Origin: Bacteroidales bacterium
GTDB taxonomy: Bacteria > Bacteroidota > Bacteroidia > Bacteroidales > UBA932
Assembly: GCA_023227835.1 (NCBI GenBank)
Contig: JALOCI010000072.1
Coordinates: forward strand, 1-11,024
Length of the DNA stretch: 11,024 nucleotides
Reading direction: 5' to 3'
Shown: in pieces, positions 5,731 to 11,024 of the stretch
Layout of the letters: each line of letters begins with the position of its first letter
Numbering within the stretch: position 1 is the stretch's first letter
Notes under the pieces: model-generated
The model's input: the letters and a program-made list of their open reading frames with translations, nothing else
Told to the model about the DNA's origin: nothing
Database searches by the model: none
Translations under genes and position numbers: made by a program

Positions 5731-7656
5731 CTACACGCCCATCTGTGGTGCCGTTCCTCCGAGTACCGCCGAGAGGATGTCACCTTGCGCGGTCGGGTTC
5801 ACTTCCCCGTACGCGGGAATGTCAGTGGGGGGAGAGGCGCCCAATCCGGCGCCGTTCATCGGGCCGCTCATCCCCCCTGGTGCCTGGCCTGAGGGGAGAC
5901 CTGGCATCTGCATAGCTCCAGGTTGGGGAGCCTGGGGCGTCTGCACTTCATCGAGGACATAGGTGCTCGTGTCCCGAATCGAGGGCATGGTCGACATGAT
6001 GAGGATGCCGAAGGCTTTCTTGTTGAACCACGACTCGGGCGCGAACCGCTCGTACATGGAGAGGAGCTGTGAACGCTCCACATCCTTCGCGGCGGCGACC
6101 ATGCTGCCAGGCTCGACCTTCACCTTGTAGTAGCCAGCCAGGTCGGTGCCGACGAACGAGTACTCGATGGTGGTGCCGACAGGAATCGGCTGGCCCGTCT
6201 CGGCGTCTATGAGCATCGGGTCGGCGTTGAGAATCTTGATGGGCTCGGGCTCGTCGAAGACGCTCGTGATGATGGCGAGCGCGACCTCGAGCACCTGGGC
6301 TGCGAACCGCTCGACCATGAGCTGACGGTAGCCAATCATCGCGTCGGCCGCGGACTGGATGAACGCAGACTCAGTGGCCGTCTTGCGAATCGGCCCCTGT
6401 GAGGATGCCAGGTTCGAGCTCGTCATCGAGATTTCGTCCATGTCGGCCTTGATGCGGTTCTCGACCGTGAAGGCGTCCGACGGGAGCGGCTGGTGCTCGA
6501 GCGGCTCGAGCTGGTCGTAGTCGCTCATCTCCACGACCTCGCCGTCGTTCGTGGACTTGAGCGCTATCTTGGCCTTCTGCGACAGCGGCCCCGAGGACTT
6601 CCACTTGCGGATGCCCTTGCGGAGCTCTTGGAGCTGGCGCTTGCGGGCGACGTGCAGCTCGTTGGTGAGCGGTTCAAGACCGGCGGCCAGCCCCTCGGGG
6701 AAGACCGAATCGGGGATGTCATCCCACAGCATCGGGATGATGGGGAATCCAGAGTACGGAGAAGCCCACTCGCGCACCTTGAGCACCTTGCCGCTACGGT
6801 CGAGGTACACCGTCTTACCCGCGGATATGTCCCACCACTCCCACACCATGACACGGCGTACGCGAGAGTCGACGGCGTTCTCAATCGACGATGACTCGGT
6901 GCGATTGAAGGGGTCGTCTTCCTCGCGTGACTCCCACTCGCCGACGTTGCCGACCGAATCGGCCTTCGGCGCCTTGTCGCCGAGCCAGCGCTTCGCTTCT
7001 TTGGGAGTCAGGAACAGACGGCGGCCCATGCACGACGCATTGAAGAAGTGGTCTGCCGTGGGGTCGATGGCGAAGTTCAGCGGCGACGTGCGCTCGAGGA
7101 AGATGCGCTCGGTCACGAGTTGCGAGACCGTCTCTTGCTTGTCGACCGCGAGGAAGTCGGATAGTCCGGCGGTGAGCGTCGAGACCTTCTCGGTCACAGA
7201 CGGCGGCATGACGCCGAAGAGGCGCTTGTTGGTGCCGACGGCACGCTCGCCCCAGGTGGTCTCGTATCCGACGAAGCCGAGACCGATGCCGACCGTCTCG
7301 GAGTCGAGCGTGCAGCGCCGCGTCTCATCGTCCATACGCTCGGTCGCCCACAAGTCCTCGAGCTTCTTGGAGAGCGCGGGCTCGGCGTTGGGGTTGTCCG
7401 GCCGCCTGGTCGCTTCGACCTTCACGACCGGCATGCCGATGGCGAGCTGCGGCACGAGCGCGCGGATGCGCGCGGCCATGATGTTGACGGTGGGGGATTC
7501 CTCTTGCACGCCGTCGTAGTAGCGATGCGCGAGGCGCTTGATGTAGCGCCTCCAGCGGTCTTCCCGTCCGAACTTGGCCTTGAACTTGATGGCCGAGGAG
7601 AGTTGCGCTTCCCAGATGGCAGCCTCTTCTGGGGTGTAGCTCACACCATCAGCCAT
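5731..7656 (-). CDS. Portal protein
   Basis: The portal is the dodecameric ring at one capsid vertex through which DNA enters and leaves and onto which the terminase and head-tail connectors dock. The protein has 641 residues, towards the large end for portals. The N-terminal region (about 1-80) is helical and basic, followed by an alpha/beta body. The segment TATESAFIQSAADAMIGY (426-443) matches the conserved long-helix region of portal proteins. The end (about 572-615) is rich in Pro, Gly, Met and Gln and is probably disordered. The start is ATG at 7654-7656 with AGGAGG (7663-7668) 6 bases upstream; the stop is TAG at 5731-5733. Its position between TerL and scaffold/capsid is the canonical portal position. 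No fused MuF or protease domain is visible. Confidence 0.92.
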   Translation of the reverse strand: MADGVSYTPEEAAIWEAQLSSAIKFKAKFGREDRWRRYIKRLAHRYYDGVQEESPTVNIMAARIRALVPQLAIGMPVVKVEATRRPDNPNAEPALSKKLEDLWATERMDDETRRCTLDSETVGIGLGFVGYETTWGERAVGTNKRLFGVMPPSVTEKVSTLTAGLSDFLAVDKQETVSQLVTERIFLERTSPLNFAIDPTADHFFNASCMGRRLFLTPKEAKRWLGDKAPKADSVGNVGEWESREEDDPFNRTESSSIENAVDSRVRRVMVWEWWDISAGKTVYLDRSGKVLKVREWASPYSGFPIIPMLWDDIPDSVFPEGLAAGLEPLTNELHVARKRQLQELRKGIRKWKSSGPLSQKAKIALKSTNDGEVVEMSDYDQLEPLEHQPLPSDAFTVENRIKADMDEISMTSSNLASSQGPIRKTATESAFIQSAADAMIGYRQLMVERFAAQVLEVALAIITSVFDEPEPIKILNADPMLIDAETGQPIPVGTTIEYSFVGTDLAGYYKVKVEPGSMVAAAKDVERSQLLSMYERFAPESWFNKKAFGILIMSTMPSIRDTSTYVLDEVQTPQAPQPGAMQMPGLPSGQAPGGMSGPMNGAGLGASPPTDIPAYGEVNPTAQGDILSAVLGGTAPQMGV

Positions 7657-7879
7657 GTCGAGCCTCCTGCGCGAGTAGACCGGACGGCTCTGTGAGCTCC
7701 GCTTTCGGGATTGCGGTCGAAGGATGCCAGTGAGCGGGCACGAGCACTCCTGTTCGCTGCGGGACGATGGAAGTTTCTCCCATGCACAGCTCGCACGTTA
7801 CACCGTTGCGCTCACTCATCGCAAGCTTCCGGTCGAACGTGTGCTTGCACACACGGCACCGAAACTTATAGTCAGGCAT
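7649..7879 (-). CDS. FmdB-like zinc-ribbon protein
   Basis: This is a 76-residue protein. Its first 40 residues form a zinc ribbon with C8-x2-C11 and C29-x2-C32, and the opening MPDYKFRCRVCKHTFD matches the pattern of the FmdB/CxxC small zinc-ribbon family (aromatic residues, then CxxC, then H-x-F). The C-terminal part is Pro/Ala/Glu-rich and not recognised. The start is supported by AAGGAG 4 bases upstream, merged with the TerL stop. Its TGA (7649-7651) overlaps the portal start by 8 bases, so it is translationally linked to both neighbours. FmdB-like proteins are annotated as putative regulators, but their role in phages is not established. Placed between terminase and portal, it may help packaging or late expression; that is inference. 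Confidence 0.75.
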   Translation of the reverse strand: MPDYKFRCRVCKHTFDRKLAMSERNGVTCELCMGETSIVPQRTGVLVPAHWHPSTAIPKAELTEPSGLLAQEARHG

Positions 7880-7883
7880 GGCT

Positions 7884-7890
7884 CTCCTTA
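7884..7890 (-). promoter_or_regulatory. Shine-Dalgarno site fused to the TerL stop codon
   Basis: The TAA of TerL (7888-7890) is part of the sequence TAAGGAGAGCCATG, so AAGGAG (7884-7889) overlaps the stop and lies 4 bases before the ATG of the zinc-ribbon gene. Ribosomes ending TerL can re-initiate here. This fixes the start of the small downstream gene at 7879. Confidence 0.8.
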
Positions 7891-9885
7891 TACGTAGAGC
7901 ATCTCGTTGCCGAGCTCGCAGGACTGCGCGTTGCTCTCTGCCTCAATCTCGGCGAGCACCTTCATGATGGGGTCATCGTCGACGACGACGTTGAGAACGA
8001 GCGAGCGGGCCGCGCGCGTGGCAAGAGCGGCAGCGATGGTGAGACCGGCAACACGGTCATCGTGCCGTGGCTCCGGCGCCCCGATTCTCCGGCCGCCGAG
8101 ATGCACCACGCCACGCATCTCATCGAGCGTCTCGAGGTCACGAATCTCGAGAGCGCCTTCACGCAGGTACTTGTCGGTCGTGCCGAAGGCGTTGTTCTTG
8201 GTGTCGGAGTTGCTCCACCAGCCGATGCGCTCGGTGGTCTTGTGCTCTCGGGCGAGTGAGGAGTTGGGCCGCATATACATCCGCGGATACTTGAGACGCC
8301 GCAGGTTCGAGATGACCGCGGTGCCGACGCCGTTGGCCTCGACCGCGATGACGGCCTGGTGACACAGGTAGCCCGCCTTCGCCAGCGTCTCGCCGTACTC
8401 GTCGGCTGGTATCTGGCCGTGGATAGTCAGGAGCTGCCGGTGCGGCGTGCCGCTCTTCGGCGGCATCGGTATCTCCTCGTCGGCATCCTGGTACGGCGTT
8501 CCGACGTGAAGCGAGGTCGCGGCCTGGAAGTCGCCCCAGGGCGCATCGCCCGCGCAGTCGGCACCGATGACGAACGGGCGGCCGGACTGCAAGGCCAGAT
8601 AGAAATCCTCGAGCCCGTGGATGACCACCACGCCGTACGGGTCGGGCACGAACTCCACGAGCCGGAGCACGCGGTCTTTCCAGATGAGCGAGCCGCGCAC
8701 GTCGCGGTTCGAGTTGTGCTCGGCGGTGTACGCCGCGAGTGCTGACTTCTGCCGGTGCGCCTCCTCTTCCACATGCACGACCGAGAAGTAGTTGAGACCC
8801 GAGGCGATGAACGCCTGCTCCCACGTCTCGGGATACTCCTGGTCGAACTTGGAGAGCGACCCACGGTACATCCGGCGCTTCTTCTCGTGCCAGGCCGTGT
8901 CTCTGTCGGGATGGAGCGAGTACGGCAGGAAGCAGAAGCCCATCTCCGCTTCGCCGAAGGTCACGTCGATGGTCGTGTCGTCGTCCAGGGCGAGCACATG
9001 CTGGAGCTTCCCGAAGACCGAATCCGTCACCCAGGTGTGTACTAGGTCGCCGATTCCGTTGGCGGTGGTGAACATGACAATCTGGCCGCCACCGTCGGCG
9101 CACGCTTCGACTGAGCCCCACACGTCTTCTTGGCGGGTGATGGGCCGGATGATGGCAGCCTCGTCGATGAGCACGAAGCCCGCGGCCTCGGAACGGCCGG
9201 TGTCGGATGCCGCGCTCATGGGCTCGAGCGAGGAGCCGTTCGCCCACTCCATGCGCTGAATGCCGTCGTTGGTGATGAGCGCGGCCTCTTGCACGAAGGT
9301 CGGCAGGTGACGGTAGATGTCGAGCACGCGGCGGACGAGACGCTTGGCCGAGGTCATCTTGTTGGCGATGACGATGCCGATGGTGTCGTTGAAGAACATG
9401 CAGCGCCACAGACCGTAGTGCGCGGCGATGAACGTGAGCCCAATCTGGCGGGCCTTGAGTACCAGGAACACGTCGTACTCCGTGATGGCCTCGGCGAGAA
9501 GGAGCTGCCAGCCCCAATCGCGGCCGGTCGTCTCGGAGACCCGCGGCATCCCGTCGGGACACATGCGGCGCCAGCCTCTGTCACAACCGCCCTTGATGCG
9601 CACCATGCCGTACCCGCGGATGAAGTACGCGAAGCCGGAGTGTTCGTCGGACAGGCGACGAATCTCCTCTGCCTTCACAGCCTCTTGCATGGGAACCGGC
9701 AGCGTGTCGAAGCCCTCGTAGTGAGACGCCATCACCCAGAAGTCGAGGTCGTCCACGGGGTCGTAGAAGCCACGGGTGTTCACCGTGGCAAGGAAGTCCA
9801 CGAGCGGAGCTCTGTCCGGCGCGGGTTCGAGCCGGTGGAGCGTGGGGCTAACGTCCACCGTATGTCGAGGCGTGGACGGTGCCAC
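7888..9885 (-). CDS. Terminase large subunit (DNA-packaging ATPase and nuclease)
   Basis: TerL is the motor that cuts concatemeric phage DNA and pumps it through the portal into the prohead. The protein has 665 residues. The N-terminal ATPase shows an atypical Walker A, KARQIGLT (144-151), a Walker B, FVLIDE (237-242, D241 and E242), and the coupling motif TTAN (273-276). A conserved-looking YPETWEQAF (351-359) closes the ATPase half. The C-terminal RNase H-like nuclease shows its acidic residues at D443 (GADCAGD), E516 (AVEANG) and D609/D610 (RHDDRV), so both activities look intact. The start is uncertain. The longest frame begins at GTG 9883-9885, overlapping the upstream gene. GTG at 9856-9858 is an alternative. 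Neither has a clear Shine-Dalgarno site, so coupling to the upstream gene is likely. The family call is secure. Confidence 0.96.
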   Translation of the reverse strand: MAPSTPRHTVDVSPTLHRLEPAPDRAPLVDFLATVNTRGFYDPVDDLDFWVMASHYEGFDTLPVPMQEAVKAEEIRRLSDEHSGFAYFIRGYGMVRIKGGCDRGWRRMCPDGMPRVSETTGRDWGWQLLLAEAITEYDVFLVLKARQIGLTFIAAHYGLWRCMFFNDTIGIVIANKMTSAKRLVRRVLDIYRHLPTFVQEAALITNDGIQRMEWANGSSLEPMSAASDTGRSEAAGFVLIDEAAIIRPITRQEDVWGSVEACADGGGQIVMFTTANGIGDLVHTWVTDSVFGKLQHVLALDDDTTIDVTFGEAEMGFCFLPYSLHPDRDTAWHEKKRRMYRGSLSKFDQEYPETWEQAFIASGLNYFSVVHVEEEAHRQKSALAAYTAEHNSNRDVRGSLIWKDRVLRLVEFVPDPYGVVVIHGLEDFYLALQSGRPFVIGADCAGDAPWGDFQAATSLHVGTPYQDADEEIPMPPKSGTPHRQLLTIHGQIPADEYGETLAKAGYLCHQAVIAVEANGVGTAVISNLRRLKYPRMYMRPNSSLAREHKTTERIGWWSNSDTKNNAFGTTDKYLREGALEIRDLETLDEMRGVVHLGGRRIGAPEPRHDDRVAGLTIAAALATRAARSLVLNVVVDDDPIMKVLAEIEAESNAQSCELGNEMLYV

Positions 9886-10228
9886 GCTCAGGCGTCGGCA
9901 TCCCGTACCGATTCTGCCGCGAGGTCGACATGGGCGTCGGGACTGTCACCGGAGCCGCACCACGGTCGTATCCCGTCCCGCCCTGGAGACCGTTGCCGCG
10001 CGATTCCAGCATCCGGCGCATCGCAAGTTGCTGCTCGAGCGGGTTGACGGGCTGCACACGGTCGAACGCTCCTGGCATGGGAGTCAGGCGCGACATCCGG
10101 GTGAGCGGGTCGATGCGTCGCATCGCGTCGGGCTGGTATGCGCGCAACTGCGCAACGGCGGCAGGCTGGAACGCCTGTTGGGTCGCGCCCCACTGTGACT
10201 GTGCAGCGACCATCTCTGCCAGGCCCAT
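9848..10228 (-). CDS. Small Gln/Pro/Met/Arg-rich protein of unknown function, directly upstream of TerL
   Basis: This is a 126-residue protein with an ATG at 10226-10228 and GAGGAG 9 bases upstream, ending in TAG at 9848-9850. It is rich in Gln, Met, Pro and Arg (for example QLAMRRMLESRG) and its C-terminal half is Gly/Pro/Thr-rich, so much of it is probably disordered and basic. There are no Cys residues, no membrane segment and no fold I recognise. Its reading frame runs about 38 bases into the longest TerL frame, which suggests translational coupling. Position alone would fit a small terminase or a packaging or head accessory protein, but the sequence does not look like a typical TerS (helix-turn-helix followed by an oligomerisation helix). 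The good ribosome site and operon position support a real gene. Confidence 0.65.
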   Translation of the reverse strand: MGLAEMVAAQSQWGATQQAFQPAAVAQLRAYQPDAMRRIDPLTRMSRLTPMPGAFDRVQPVNPLEQQLAMRRMLESRGNGLQGGTGYDRGAAPVTVPTPMSTSRQNRYGMPTPERGTVHASTYGGR

Positions 10229-10371
10229 GTGCCCACGCTCCTCGCTAGATGATGAGTGTCGCCTATGGTGCCTGCCTTCAATCAGGCCGAGAGGACTCGC
10301 TCTCGAGACGACGTATGCGTCCTGCGCGAACAGGCCGCGTCCTAGCGAAGATGGTAGGACTTGTCAGCTCT
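10229..10371 (-). promoter_or_regulatory. 143-base non-coding gap with several short inverted repeats, upstream of the terminase gene pair
   Basis: This is the longest gene-free stretch in the window. Four short inverted repeats are visible: GTCCTA/TAGGAC (10339-10344 with 10355-10360), CCTG/CAGG (10321-10324 with 10331-10334), CGAGAG/CTCTCG (10288-10293 with 10300-10305) and GCCTG/CAGGC (10270-10274 with 10283-10287). None is followed by a T-run on the minus strand, so no classical terminator is evident. A weak promoter-like pair exists on the minus strand: CTGACA at 10362-10367, a 17-base spacer, then TAGGAC at 10339-10344, which is a poor -10 match. A strong Shine-Dalgarno site, GAGGAG at 10238-10243, lies 9 bases before the next ATG. 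A promoter, leader RNA or packaging site are all possible; none is shown. Confidence 0.3.
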
Positions 10372-11024
10372 TTAGGTCAAGCGCGGCATGATTGTCACGC
10401 CACAGATGTTGCAGCGCTTCCCGCCGGTCGTCTCGACCCACGCGTGGTCGCACTCTTTCCAGCTCGGCGGTTTCGCCACGATGAGCGACTCTTCGATGCG
10501 GCTGAGGGACTCGAGCATCTCACGGAGTAGGTCTTCGCGCCGCTCGGCCAGAATCTCTAGGTGGTCGAGGTCGCACTTCGCTTCGCGCTTACGCTTGGAT
10601 TCAGCGGCCCACGCCTTGAAGGCGTCGAGGTCGAACAGCTCGGTGACGCTCGAGCGCGCCGTATTCGCTATCCATGCGTCATCGACACGGACGCGCTCTG
10701 TCACCGGCGCAGCCGGTTCGGTGTCGTCAGTGTTGGCGAACTCGTCGATGCAGGTGACGGACGCAGGCCCACGCCGCTTGAGCTCGTCGCGCAACTCACC
10801 GGTGGTGAGTGTGAGTAGCAGAGTTGCCCGTGTACCATCGTCCCACACGCGCCGTAGAAGTGCGCCGAGCAACTCTTCGGTCGACGCCAGCGACAGATGC
10901 GGGCCGGAGCACAGGTCGTCCAGGCGCGCGATAGCCAGCCGGATGAACTCCTCGGCATCGTCGAGATGGAAGCCTGCACCGCTCTCCCACTTCTTGATGA
11001 GCGCGTCCAGGCGGGTCGGTTCAG
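10372..11024 (-). CDS. Protein of unknown function with C-terminal Cys/His cluster, N-terminus beyond the window
   Basis: The frame is open from the right edge to a TAA at 10372-10374, giving 216 visible residues. An internal TTG at 10870-10872 could be called as a start, but the frame continues upstream through protein-like sequence (for example the segment ALIKKWESGAG), so the gene very probably starts outside the window. The middle of the protein is acidic. A Lys/Arg/Glu/Leu-rich helix, likely coiled coil, follows (KRKREAKCDLDHLEILAERR and onward). The C-terminus carries C-D-H followed 11 residues later by C-N-I-C, which looks like a small zinc-binding knuckle. I do not recognise the family. 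Its place ahead of the terminase gene makes a small-terminase or DNA-binding role conceivable, but no helix-turn-helix is obvious and this is only inference. Confidence 0.75.
   Translation of the reverse strand, partial: EPTRLDALIKKWESGAGFHLDDAEEFIRLAIARLDDLCSGPHLSLASTEELLGALLRRVWDDGTRATLLLTLTTGELRDELKRRGPASVTCIDEFANTDDTEPAAPVTERVRVDDAWIANTARSSVTELFDLDAFKAWAAESKRKREAKCDLDHLEILAERREDLLREMLESLSRIEESLIVAKPPSWKECDHAWVETTGGKRCNICGVTIMPRLT

Noticed and set aside
5679..5783. A 35-residue N-terminal extension of the scaffold
   Set aside because: It overlaps the portal end, is basic and unlike the rest of the protein, and the ATG at 5678 has its own ribosome site.
6495..6511. Palindromic GCTCGAGC repeated in the portal gene
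   Set aside because: It is explained by the encoded LEPLE sequence using CTC GAG codons.
8159..9562. A 467-codon open frame on the minus strand inside TerL
   Set aside because: It is an Arg/His/Ala-rich out-of-frame shadow, a common result of high GC third positions. TerL in the other frame carries all catalytic motifs.
9130..10047. A 305-codon open frame on the plus strand opposite TerL
   Set aside because: It lies antisense to TerL, has no domain signal and typical shadow composition, and every supported gene is on the minus strand.
10229..10371. Possible tRNA or CRISPR in the gap
   Set aside because: There is no T-loop signature or acceptor stem pairing, and no regularly spaced direct repeats are present here or elsewhere in the window.
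818..10654. Apparent excess of CTCGAG (about 21 copies where about 4 would be expected)
   Set aside because: Nearly all copies are in-frame Leu-Glu pairs written as CTC GAG, the preferred codons. It reflects codon bias rather than a repeated signal, although it shows that this hexamer is not avoided.

Overview
The window is a piece of a tailed double-stranded DNA phage (Caudoviricetes) or prophage: the head-morphogenesis module. The DNA is GC-rich (roughly 60% or more by eye) and the genes have Shine-Dalgarno sites, so a high-GC bacterial host such as an actinobacterium is plausible. No host marker is present. No integrase, repressor or attachment site is visible, so prophage and lytic phage cannot be told apart.

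Every gene I can support is on the minus strand and is read from high to low coordinates. At the right edge lies a protein of unknown function, cut at its N-terminus, with a C-terminal zinc-knuckle-like tail (10372-11024). A 143-base gap with several short inverted repeats follows. Next come a small Gln/Pro/Met/Arg-rich protein, the large terminase (TerL), an FmdB-like zinc ribbon, the portal, the scaffold, the HK97-fold major capsid protein and a capsid decoration protein. After these come a series of probable capsid-surface or minor structural proteins: a fiber-like protein, a C2H2-like zinc protein, a beta-rich protein, a single-pass membrane protein and a 437-residue LamG-like spike or fiber. 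At the left edge is the start of a probable head-tail adaptor. Genes are packed tightly, several stop codons overlap the next Shine-Dalgarno site or start codon, and the largest gap inside the block is 64 bases, so it reads as one late operon.

The logic is standard. TerL packages DNA through the portal. The scaffold templates assembly of the major capsid protein. The decoration protein and surface fibers stabilise and decorate the shell. The adaptor begins the head-tail connection. No capsid protease, MuF-like protein or recognisable small terminase is present.

The most striking signal is not a gene. The tetranucleotide GATC is absent from the whole window, and codon choice at Ile codons preceded by G shows active avoidance (ATT or ATA in place of ATC). 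I found no convincing new defence or counter-defence system. The unassigned small genes between the structural genes are the best candidates for new biology.
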